Shown piece by piece: positions 41,240 to 48,307 of a stretch of DNA of 64,000 bases (position 1 is its first letter; each line of letters starts with the position of its first letter). Position numbers and translations under genes: made by a program. The notes under the pieces were generated by a model. It worked only from the letters and a program-made list of their open reading frames with translations. It had not been told where the DNA came from and ran no database searches. This DNA is from Paracoccus thiocyanatus (GTDB lineage Bacteria; Pseudomonadota; Alphaproteobacteria; Rhodobacterales; Rhodobacteraceae), in contig NZ_FTMK01000007.1 in the NCBI RefSeq assembly GCF_900156255.1, positions 62,001 to 126,000 of the forward strand. Direction: 5' to 3'.

Positions 41240-43885
41240 ATGGGACAGCAGCCCTCCTATGACGAGTTCCTGCGCGCCAAGGCCGCCATCGCGCCGCGCT
41301 TCGGCGGCATGCAGGTGGACGAGGCGACGCTGAACCCGGCGCTGAAACCGCACACCCGCCGCATGGTGAGTTGGGGCTTGCAAGGCGGCCGGCGCGCATG
41401 GTTCGCCAATTTCGGCCTGCACAAGACCGCGACGCAGCTGGAGACGATGCGCGTGCTGACCGAAACGACGGGCCAGCCGACGCTGATCTGCGCCCCGCTG
41501 GGCGTCCGGCGCGAGTTCATCCGCGAGGCGCAGGAGCGGTTCCGGGGCTCCTATGCCGTGGACCTGAAATTCATCCGCGACACGGACAAGGTCGACGGTC
41601 CGGGCATCTACCTGACCAATTACGAGAGCGTACGTGAAGGCAAGGTTTCTCCCGACCCGTTCATCGGCGTCTGCCTGGACGAGGCCGCGATCCTGCGCGG
41701 CTTCGGCGGCACCAAGACCTTCCGCGAGTTCATGGCCCTCTTCGCCGGCGACGACCGGCGCGATCAGTCGAACCGCATCAAGACGGCCGGTGTCCCCTAT
41801 CGCTTCGTCGCCACCGCCACGCCCAGCCCGAACGACTATATCGAGTTGCTGTCCTATGCCGGCTTCCTCGACGTGATGGATATCGGTCAGGCCAAGACCC
41901 GCTTCTTCAAGCGCAATAGCGAGAAGGCCGACCAGCTGACCCTGATGCAGCACAAGGAGCGCGAATTCTGGCTATGGGTCGCGTCCTGGGCGCTGTTCGT
42001 CACCCGGCCCAGCGATCTGGACCCGGCGTTTTCGGACGAGGGCTACGACCTGCCGCCGCTCGACGTGCGCTGGCACGAGCTGCCGGTCGATCACCTGGCC
42101 GGCGCTGCCGTCGAGAAAAGCGGCCAGAAGCGCATGTTCAAGGACGCGACGGCCGATCTGTCCGCCGCGGCGCGCGAGAAGCGCGAGAGCCTGCCGGCGC
42201 GGGTCGAAAAGCTGATGGAGATCCGGGCCGAAGACCCGGCCGCGCACCGGATCATCTGGCATGACCTCGAGGCCGAACGCGCGGCGCTGGAGAAGGCGGT
42301 GCCGGGCATCGCCACGGTCTATGGCTCCCAGGACCTCGACCAGCGCGAGGAGCTGATCGGCGATTTCGCCGACGGCCGGGTGCAGGAGCTGGGCGCCAAG
42401 CCGGTGATGCTCGGTTCGGGCACCAACCTGCAACGGCACTGCGCTTGGTCCGTGTTCCTCGGGATCGGCTTCAAGTTCAACGACTTCATCCAGGCGGTCC
42501 ATCGCCTGCGGCGCTTCGGCCAGACCGCCGACAGCGTGCGGCTGGACTTGATCTACACCGAGGCCGAGCGCGAGGTGCGCCGCAGCCTCGAGCGAAAATG
42601 GCGTCAGCATGAGGAGATGGTCAGCAAGATGATCGGCATCATCAAGGAATTCGGTCTGTCCGAGGTCGCGATGCAGCAGGCGCTGGTGCGCGCCCTGGGC
42701 GTCGAGCGGGTCGAGGCCTCGGGCCCCGACTATCGCTGCGTCCACAACGATTGCGTGGCCGAGACCCGCAGCATGGCCGACGCCTCGGTGCAGCTGATCG
42801 TCACCTCGATCCCATTCAGTACCCAGTACGAATACAGCCCGAACTACGCGGATTTCGGCCATACCGATGACGATCCGCATTTCTGGCAGCAGATGGGCTT
42901 CCTGGTCCCCGAGCTTCTGCGCGTGCTGGAGCCGGGCCGGATCTGCGCGATCCACGTCAAGGATCGGATCATTCCGGGCGGCATCAACGGGTTCGGGTTC
43001 CAGACCCTCTCGACCCTGCACATGGATTGCGTGCGCGAGTTCCAGCGCCATGGCTGGGCCTATCTCGGGATGAAGACCATCACGACAGACGTGGTCCGCG
43101 AGAACAACCAGACCTATCGCCTGGGCTGGTCTGAACAGTGCAAGGACGGCAGCCGCATGGGTGCCGGCGTCCCGGAATACCTGCTGATCTTCCGCCGCCC
43201 GCCCAGCGACACCAGCAACGGCTACGCCGACCGGCCGGTCAAGAAGGCCAAGAAGGAATGGGACCCCGAGGCCAAGGACTGGCGCAACGAGGGCGGCTAC
43301 AGCCGCGCCCGCTGGCAGATCGACGCGCACGGCTACATGCGATCGAGCGGCGACCGGCCGCTGGCGCCCGAGGACCTGGAAGGGCTGGACGCGGACCAGG
43401 TCTACAAGGTCTGGAAGGCCTACAACCTACAGCAGGTCTACGATTTCGAGCATCACGTCCGTATCGGCGAGGCGTTGGAGATGAAGGGCCGGCTGCCGCC
43501 GACCTTCATGCTGTTGCCCCCGCATAGCCTGCACCCGGATGTCTGGACCGATGTCGCGCGGATGCGCACGATCAACGCCGAGCAGGCGCGAAAGGGCAAC
43601 GAAATGCACCTGTGCCCGCTGCAATACGACATCGTGGACCGGGCTATCGCCCAATACACCGAGCCCGCCGAATGGGTCTTTGACCCCTTCGGCGGGCTCA
43701 TGACCGTGCCCTTCCGCGCCGTGAAGCTCGGCCGCAAGGGCATCGGGGTCGAGCTGAACAAGGGCTACTGGCTCGACGGCGCGAAATATTGCGAGGCCGC
43801 CTCGCGCGAGGCCGGCATGCCCAGTCTTTTTGACCTGCTCGACGCCGATCAACCCGAAAACCAGAAGCTGCGGAGGACCGCATGA
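41240..43885 (+). CDS. Fusion of SNF2-like helicase and DNA methyltransferase
   Basis: 881 residues. Residues ~35-460 form an SNF2-like helicase: the Walker A position reads FANFGLHKT, the DEAH box position LDEAAI, and motif VI QAVHRLRRFGQ. Residues ~500-870 are an N4/N6 amino-type methyltransferase: TSIPFSTQYEYSPN at the catalytic loop, and DPFGGLMTVPFRAVKLGRKGIGVEL split at the SAM pocket. Its catalytic motif (IPF) differs from the common SPPY/DPPY. The gene starts three bases after the clamp stop. It may modify phage DNA against restriction; a defence role is equally possible. Confidence 0.85.
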   Translation: MGQQPSYDEFLRAKAAIAPRFGGMQVDEATLNPALKPHTRRMVSWGLQGGRRAWFANFGLHKTATQLETMRVLTETTGQPTLICAPLGVRREFIREAQERFRGSYAVDLKFIRDTDKVDGPGIYLTNYESVREGKVSPDPFIGVCLDEAAILRGFGGTKTFREFMALFAGDDRRDQSNRIKTAGVPYRFVATATPSPNDYIELLSYAGFLDVMDIGQAKTRFFKRNSEKADQLTLMQHKEREFWLWVASWALFVTRPSDLDPAFSDEGYDLPPLDVRWHELPVDHLAGAAVEKSGQKRMFKDATADLSAAAREKRESLPARVEKLMEIRAEDPAAHRIIWHDLEAERAALEKAVPGIATVYGSQDLDQREELIGDFADGRVQELGAKPVMLGSGTNLQRHCAWSVFLGIGFKFNDFIQAVHRLRRFGQTADSVRLDLIYTEAEREVRRSLERKWRQHEEMVSKMIGIIKEFGLSEVAMQQALVRALGVERVEASGPDYRCVHNDCVAETRSMADASVQLIVTSIPFSTQYEYSPNYADFGHTDDDPHFWQQMGFLVPELLRVLEPGRICAIHVKDRIIPGGINGFGFQTLSTLHMDCVREFQRHGWAYLGMKTITTDVVRENNQTYRLGWSEQCKDGSRMGAGVPEYLLIFRRPPSDTSNGYADRPVKKAKKEWDPEAKDWRNEGGYSRARWQIDAHGYMRSSGDRPLAPEDLEGLDADQVYKVWKAYNLQQVYDFEHHVRIGEALEMKGRLPPTFMLLPPHSLHPDVWTDVARMRTINAEQARKGNEMHLCPLQYDIVDRAIAQYTEPAEWVFDPFGGLMTVPFRAVKLGRKGIGVELNKGYWLDGAKYCEAASREAGMPSLFDLLDADQPENQKLRRTA

Positions 43886-44301
43886 AGACCATCGAACAGC
43901 TGACGGCCAGCGAGACGGCCTGGTATTCCTCGAACGATGAAGATGTCTGGACCGGCGGACCCTATGACACCCGCCAGGAGGCTGAAGAAGAGGCCAAGGC
44001 CAATTGGCATCGGCTGATCATGCGGGCCACGAAAACCCCGATCCGTGTGTCGAAGCATTTCGACCAGGGCGGGTTCTTCGAGGCGGCCGAGGAAAGCCTG
44101 TATGACCTCTGCAACGAGGACGGCGATCCGACCCTGGATTTCGATCCGGCGGTCAACCTCGATTTGCAGACCCGCGTCCGGGCCGCGATCGACGAATGGC
44201 AGGTCGCCCATCAGCTTGCGCCGACGCCCTGGCGGTTCAGCGGCGGCGATGAGCCCGAAATCGCAGCCTGGGCGAAAGCCGAGGAAGGCGGTGACGCATG
44301 A
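43882..44301 (+). CDS. Hypothetical protein (139 aa)
   Basis: An acidic protein (MKTIEQLTASETAWYSSNDED...) that resembles small proteins found in the early regions of other alphaproteobacterial prophages but with no named domain. Overlaps the previous stop and the following start by four bases each. Function unknown. Confidence 0.66.
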   Translation: MKTIEQLTASETAWYSSNDEDVWTGGPYDTRQEAEEEAKANWHRLIMRATKTPIRVSKHFDQGGFFEAAEESLYDLCNEDGDPTLDFDPAVNLDLQTRVRAAIDEWQVAHQLAPTPWRFSGGDEPEIAAWAKAEEGGDA

Positions 44302-45083
44302 CCGGCGACATCGTATCCGTCGAGATCGGCCGCAGCACCTGGCAGGGACAGGCCAAGGAGGCGCCGGTCCTCGCCGCCCTGACCCCAGCCCCGCAGGATC
44401 CGTGGCCCACTAAGGGTAATGTCCAAGAGGTCGCGGAGAGCGGCGACGGTTTCTGGCGCCCATGCTCGGGGTGCCACGAATCGAACGAGGGATATCCCAC
44501 CGGGCCGTATCACCCAGTCTTGAAATGCCATGTCGGCCTGGGGTGCAGCGAATGCGGCGGCATCGGTGCGATCTGGGATACAACCGACTATGGCGCCATG
44601 GGTGATTGGCTGGCAAAGGAACTGGTCAATGAGGTCGATCAGCAGCCGGCGCAAGAGGCGGTGCCGGTGGATCTGTCGCACGGATGGCTGATCCATAAGG
44701 CCGGTCGCGGCTGGTTTCTTCCGAAAGCGAAGGGATACACCGGCTGCATCGCCGAGGCGGGACGCTACTCGCGCGAGGATGCGCTGTCCTACTCGCACCC
44801 CAACGACTGGGACGGTCCCCGCGACAATATCACCATCAAGCACGAAAGCGAGATCGCCCACCCGCCTCAGCCCAGCGAGACGGGCGCGGAGCCTCGCGTC
44901 ATCTGCTTGCCGTATCCCATGGACGGTTACGGGGTCTGCGTCGGCGGTCGCTATGACGGATGGCTAATGTGGCAACACCCCGACGGACAATGGCTGAGTA
45001 AGAGCAAGCTGGACGCGGATGATCCGGCCAAGGGGCTGCATGCCGCCCTGCGCGCCCTGAAAGGACGGTCACATAATGGCTGA
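44298..45083 (+). CDS. Phage hypothetical with Cys-rich motif, related to element A gene
   Basis: 261 residues. The start shares VSVEIGRSTWQG with the protein at 4674 in element A. A central zinc-like pattern (CSGCH, later C-x(5)-CSECGG) and IWDTTDYG follow. The C-terminus ends in ALRALKGR, also echoed in element A. Function unknown; the shared ends point to module exchange between prophages. Confidence 0.66.
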   Translation: MTGDIVSVEIGRSTWQGQAKEAPVLAALTPAPQDPWPTKGNVQEVAESGDGFWRPCSGCHESNEGYPTGPYHPVLKCHVGLGCSECGGIGAIWDTTDYGAMGDWLAKELVNEVDQQPAQEAVPVDLSHGWLIHKAGRGWFLPKAKGYTGCIAEAGRYSREDALSYSHPNDWDGPRDNITIKHESEIAHPPQPSETGAEPRVICLPYPMDGYGVCVGGRYDGWLMWQHPDGQWLSKSKLDADDPAKGLHAALRALKGRSHNG

Positions 45084-45333
45084 CCCGATCTCGGCGCAAT
45101 ACCGCGCCCGCATGAACACGCTCGCCAAGAAGATCGACCGGGAACTGAACGGGACCAGAAAACCGAGGCGACTGGGCTTCATCCTCCTGACCGCGGAGTT
45201 CGGCAAGATCGACGGCGGCAAGGTCAACTATATCAGCAACGGCCAGCGCGAGGACATGATCGCCATGCTCCGCGAATACCTCGCGCGGGTCGAGGGTCGC
45301 TATGCCGAGCCGCCGGAAGGGAGTGTCCAATGA
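45076..45333 (+). CDS. Small hypothetical protein (85 aa)
   Basis: A basic helical N-terminal half (RARMNTLAKKIDRELNGTRKP), then LGFILLTAEFG and a C-terminal helix with EDMIAMLREYLARVEGRY. Overlaps neighbours on both sides. Family not recognised. Confidence 0.64.
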   Translation: MADPISAQYRARMNTLAKKIDRELNGTRKPRRLGFILLTAEFGKIDGGKVNYISNGQREDMIAMLREYLARVEGRYAEPPEGSVQ

Positions 45334-45515
45334 CCGACCGCTGGATCAAGCAGCCCGGCCCCGGCCAGTTTCGCGGCGAGGGCGAATGGGTGGAATACCT
45401 CGGCACCGACGACGAATGGGAATGGCTGCGCGGCACGGGGTTTCTGCCGACCGCGGAGGGAGAGAAGCCGAACGACCAGCACACTGCGATTGAGGAAGAG
45501 GGGAGGATGGCGTGA
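45330..45515 (+). CDS. Small acidic hypothetical protein (61 aa)
   Basis: MTDRWIKQPGPGQFRGEGEW... is a tryptophan- and glutamate-rich peptide. It overlaps the previous gene by ATGA and the next by one base (TGATG). Function unknown. Confidence 0.6.
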   Translation: MTDRWIKQPGPGQFRGEGEWVEYLGTDDEWEWLRGTGFLPTAEGEKPNDQHTAIEEEGRMA

Positions 45516-45745
45516 TGGCGAGACACGAGCCAAGCTTCGCGCCGCGTTTGCTACCTGCCCCGGAGGCCGCGCATTACCTCGGAATCAGCGAGACGACACT
45601 ACGCGGCCTCGGCCTGCCCCGGCGGATGCTCGGTGGAAAGCGACTTTACGACCGCATGACTCTTGACGAATACGCATCCGGCCTGCCTGTTGATGGCGAA
45701 ACCGGGAATGAGGCGTCGGAATGCGACAAGGCATTTGGGCTGTGA
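45515..45745 (+). CDS. Excisionase-like HTH protein
   Basis: 76 residues from ATG 45515. PEAAHYLGISETTLRGLGLP resembles the winged-helix start of MerR/AlpA-type excisionases, followed by RLYDRMTLDEYA. Immediately before, and overlapping, the integrase gene, the usual place for xis. It would direct excision of element B. Confidence 0.72.
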   Translation: MARHEPSFAPRLLPAPEAAHYLGISETTLRGLGLPRRMLGGKRLYDRMTLDEYASGLPVDGETGNEASECDKAFGL

Positions 45746-46821
45746 AGCTGAAGGGCATCAGGCGCCAAAAGCGCGGCGACAAGGTGGTCCGCTACCATCG
45801 GGCCACCGGCATACGCCTGCCCGACGACATCCCCGAAACGCACCCGGACTTCGTCGCCGCTTGGGCGCGCTGCGAGGCCGGGCAAGGACAATCGGCCGCA
45901 CCAAAGGCGCCAGCGCCGACGGGGTCGCTGGCGGCTGCCTGCATCGCATTCAGAGGCTCGCCATCGTTCAAGCAGCAATCGCCGGTCTATCGCGACATCC
46001 TGACTCGCAACATCGAGGCAATCCGCGGCGAATATGGTCATGTCGCGATAAAGGCGATCAAGGCCAAACACATCAGCGCCGATCTGGCCAAACTTGCGGG
46101 CACCAGGCCGCTATCGCGGCTCAAGACGTGGCGCAAGGTCATGGATCACGCGCGCCGCACCGGATTGATCGAGGAAGATCCCAGCCTGACCGTGAAAGCC
46201 CCGAAGGTGAAGCTGAAGGGCCATGAAGTCTGGACCGAAGGTGACATAGAAGCGTTCCGGGCAAAATGGAAAACCGGAACCGTGCAGCGTGCCTGTTTCG
46301 AACTGCTGCTGTGGACGGCGGCGCGGACGGTGGACGCCGTGCGGATCGGGCCGCAGCACGTTGGTAAAGATGGCGTCCTGTCGTTCCGGCAGTCCAAGAC
46401 TGGAGGGATGGCCTATGTCCCATGGACCGCGCCCCTGCCCATCTGGGGCGTCGGATGGGCGGAGGAGCGGCGGGAAATGGCGCAGGCGCTGCGGTGTCTA
46501 TCCGGCGGGCTGACCTTCCTCCAGGCACGCGGCGCGCGGCCGAGATCGGAGAAGGGGCTTAGCAATCTCATCAGCGCCGCGGCGCGCGAGGCGAAGCTCG
46601 AAGGCCGCACCGCACATGGCCTTCGCAAGGCGCGCTTGACCCGGATAGCGGAGGCAGGCGGGTCGGCGCACGCCATCAAGTCATGGGGCGGCCACAAGAC
46701 CCTGGCCGAGGCGGCACATTACACCGAGTCCGCCGATGCAAAGCGGTTGGTCACCGGCACGGAACAGGAACAGAACATTGTATCACCTTCCGAACGCGAT
46801 ACAAAAACCGCAAATAAATGA
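45721..46821 (+). CDS. Tyrosine recombinase integrase of element B
   Basis: 366 residues. The catalytic set is visible: Arg in TAARTVDAVRIG, Lys in RQSKTGGMAYV, HGLRKARLT, GGHKTLAEAAHYTESA with the nucleophile Tyr. It points toward the attachment core, which starts 17 bases past its stop. Only about weakly similar to the element A integrase, so the two elements use different enzymes at one target. Overlaps the excisionase-like gene by 25 bases. Confidence 0.92.
   Translation: MRQGIWAVKLKGIRRQKRGDKVVRYHRATGIRLPDDIPETHPDFVAAWARCEAGQGQSAAPKAPAPTGSLAAACIAFRGSPSFKQQSPVYRDILTRNIEAIRGEYGHVAIKAIKAKHISADLAKLAGTRPLSRLKTWRKVMDHARRTGLIEEDPSLTVKAPKVKLKGHEVWTEGDIEAFRAKWKTGTVQRACFELLLWTAARTVDAVRIGPQHVGKDGVLSFRQSKTGGMAYVPWTAPLPIWGVGWAEERREMAQALRCLSGGLTFLQARGARPRSEKGLSNLISAAAREAKLEGRTAHGLRKARLTRIAEAGGSAHAIKSWGGHKTLAEAAHYTESADAKRLVTGTEQEQNIVSPSERDTKTANK
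46778..46804. repeat. TTGTATC / GATACAA repeats, likely arm sites (element B, right)
   Basis: TTGTATC (46778-46784) and GATACAA (46798-46804) lie inside the end of the integrase gene, 35-60 bases from the core. The same pair occurs beside the left end of element B (7295-7345). Confidence 0.55.
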
Positions 46822-46838
46822 GTGAAATCAATCTTGTT

Positions 46839-46861
46839 TTGGGGCGATGGCGGACGGTGAG
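46839..46861. repeat. Attachment core, right end (attR) overlapping tRNA-Ser 3' end
   Basis: Matches 2358-2380 at 22 of 23 positions and 7237-7250 over 14. It includes the CCA end and 3' acceptor strand of the tRNA gene, so integration keeps the tRNA intact. Confidence 0.88.
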
Positions 46862-46937
46862 GGATTCGAACCCTCGAGACGGTTCCCCGCCTACACACTT
46901 TCCAGGCGTGCGCCTTCGACCACTCGGCCAACCGTCC
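46848..46937 (-). tRNA. tRNA-Ser(GGA)
   Basis: A 90-base gene including an encoded CCA. GGACGGT pairs with ACCGTCC in the acceptor stem, the anticodon loop CTGGAAA carries GGA (46901-46903), a long variable arm (class II) is present, and the T-loop reads GTTCGAATCC. The 3' end is the integration target of both elements. Confidence 0.97.
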
Positions 46938-46987
46938 GTGGCGGATCGTCTAGCGCGGCGGCGCGGATTGCGCAAGCCGCAGATGCC

Positions 46988-47572
46988 TCATAGCTTCGAA
47001 ATCCGCTTCTGCAACTCGGCAAGCTGGCGGCGGATCTCGGCCATGTCCTCGGGGGCGGAATCCTTGGGCCCGCCGGGCGCGGTCGCATCTTCCGCCGCGT
47101 CCTGGTCGGGGCCGCTGCTGCCGGCGCCCCAGCCCGATGCCATCGCCCTAAGGAAAAGCTGCTGCTGGCGCTGGAGCGCCTCGAAACCCGGCATCGAGGA
47201 CATCGGGTTCGGGAACGTCGACAGATTCTCCATCATCTTGGACTGGCCGTCGCGCAGCATCTCGAAACTGGCGGCCAGGAATTGCGGCACGACGGATTGC
47301 GCCTGGGTCGTATAGCTGCGCACCAGGTCGATCAGCACCTCGATCGGCAACACGCTTTCGCCCCGGCCCTCGTGCTCGGCGATGATCTGCAACAGATATT
47401 GCCGGGTCAGGTCGTCGCCGCTTTTCAGGTCGACGATGCGCACCTGCCGCCCGGCCCGGATGAACCCCGCGATATCGTCCAGCGTGACGTAATCGCTCGT
47501 CTCGGTATTATAGAGGCGGCGGCTCGCGTAACGCTTGATCAGAAGCGGGGTCGTGTTCTCGGCCTCGGCCAT
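46988..47572 (-). CDS. phaR: PHA synthesis repressor PhaR
   Basis: 194 residues. The N-terminal DNA-binding domain begins LLIKRYASRRLYNTETSDYV (the conserved PHB/PHA accumulation regulator pattern). The central part DLVRSYTTQAQSVVPQFLA continues the domain, and the C-terminus has an acidic linker and coiled coil. PhaR binds PHA granules and TGC-rich operators, repressing phasin and its own gene until polymer is present. A GTGC-N4-GCAG box overlaps its ribosome site. Confidence 0.93.
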   Translation of the reverse strand: MAEAENTTPLLIKRYASRRLYNTETSDYVTLDDIAGFIRAGRQVRIVDLKSGDDLTRQYLLQIIAEHEGRGESVLPIEVLIDLVRSYTTQAQSVVPQFLAASFEMLRDGQSKMMENLSTFPNPMSSMPGFEALQRQQQLFLRAMASGWGAGSSGPDQDAAEDATAPGGPKDSAPEDMAEIRRQLAELQKRISKL

Positions 47573-47582
47573 GGCTCCTCCG

Positions 47583-47594
47583 GTGCATTTGCAG
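47583..47594. promoter_or_regulatory. PhaR-type box before phaR
   Basis: GTGC ATTT GCAG differs in one base from the CTGC-N4-GCAG form of the PhaR target. It lies 11-22 bases before the phaR start, a position suited to autorepression. Confidence 0.55.
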
Positions 47595-47719
47595 CATGAT
47601 GGGAAATGGCCCGCGGAAATGCAAAGAAAATCGCCATCCTGCGCGCGTCCCGGCCGCCCCCCGGCATGAGAAAAGGAGCAGCGAACTGCCCCTTGTCCCG
47701 AACATCCCGGAAACCGGGA

Positions 47720-48193
47720 TCAGAGCTTGGCGGAGGTGCCGGCCGAGGACGCCGCGGCAGCGGCCTTCTTGACCGCGGCCTGGGTTTCGCGGGTCGCGTT
47801 TTCGGCGGCCTGCTGAGCGTCGGACGCCAGATCCTTGCCGGCGGTCAGCATCAGGTCGACGGTGTCCATCTGGACCTTCTTGGCCACTTCGGCAAAGGCG
47901 GCCATATGCTCGGCAGCCATTTCCGCGGCGGCCGAGGCGAAATCGCCCAGCGCCTTGGCATATTCGGCCGGCTCTTCCTTGGTCGCGGTCAGCTCGCCCA
48001 TGCGGGCAATGGTGTCCTTGGCCCATCGGGCGGAAATCTCGGTCGAACGCTCGGCGGCGGCCAGGGCGACCTGGGCCATCCGCTCGCCCAGGGCGGTCTG
48101 GGATTTGAAGGCGTCCTGGAACGACGAAGTGTCGACCGGGAATTTCGCCATCACGTCTTGCAGGGTCTTGGTGAAGTCAGGGGTCTTGGCCAT
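47720..48193 (-). CDS. phaP: Phasin
   Basis: 157 residues from ATG 48193 (MAKTPDFTKTLQDVMAKF). Amphipathic helices rich in Ala cover the whole protein, with the phasin pattern LGERMAQVALAAAERSTEIS and a closing Ala/Lys tail. Phasins coat PHA granules. PhaR boxes and a near-consensus promoter lie upstream, and phaC lies upstream of that on the same strand. Confidence 0.9.
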   Translation of the reverse strand: MAKTPDFTKTLQDVMAKFPVDTSSFQDAFKSQTALGERMAQVALAAAERSTEISARWAKDTIARMGELTATKEEPAEYAKALGDFASAAAEMAAEHMAAFAEVAKKVQMDTVDLMLTAGKDLASDAQQAAENATRETQAAVKKAAAAASSAGTSAKL

Positions 48194-48248
48194 GTGCTCT
48201 CTCCTTGAATGGTGCGAAGTCCGGCACCGGGTGAACTGTCCTGTCCCC

Positions 48249-48302
48249 CATATACTTTCTGCACCGCAGCATTGCAAGATTTTCTTCGCTGCGGTGCAGA
48301 AA
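48249..48302 (-). promoter_or_regulatory. phaP promoter with two PhaR boxes in an inverted repeat
   Basis: -35 TTGCAA (48272-48277), 17-base spacer, -10 TATATG (48249-48254). A perfect 15-base inverted repeat (48256-48270 and 48288-48302) contains CTGC ACC GCAG and CTGC GGT GCAG, both exact CTGC-N3-GCAG boxes. One box fills the spacer and the other lies just before the -35, so PhaR would block the promoter. Confidence 0.8.
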
Positions 48303-48307
48303 AAACC

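Larger units (their letters stand above)
7237..46861. mobile_element. Element B: lambda-like siphovirus prophage (~39.6 kb)
   Basis: Bounded by the cores at 7237 and 46839-46861. It carries every module of a temperate tailed phage: integrase and excisionase, divergent repressor and Cro, replication, terminase, portal, protease, HK97 capsid, head-tail joining, long flexible tail with tape measure and frameshifted chaperones, fibre, and lysis. I see no disabling mutation in the essential genes, so it may be inducible. Several genes facing the other way look like lysogenic-conversion cargo. Confidence 0.92.
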
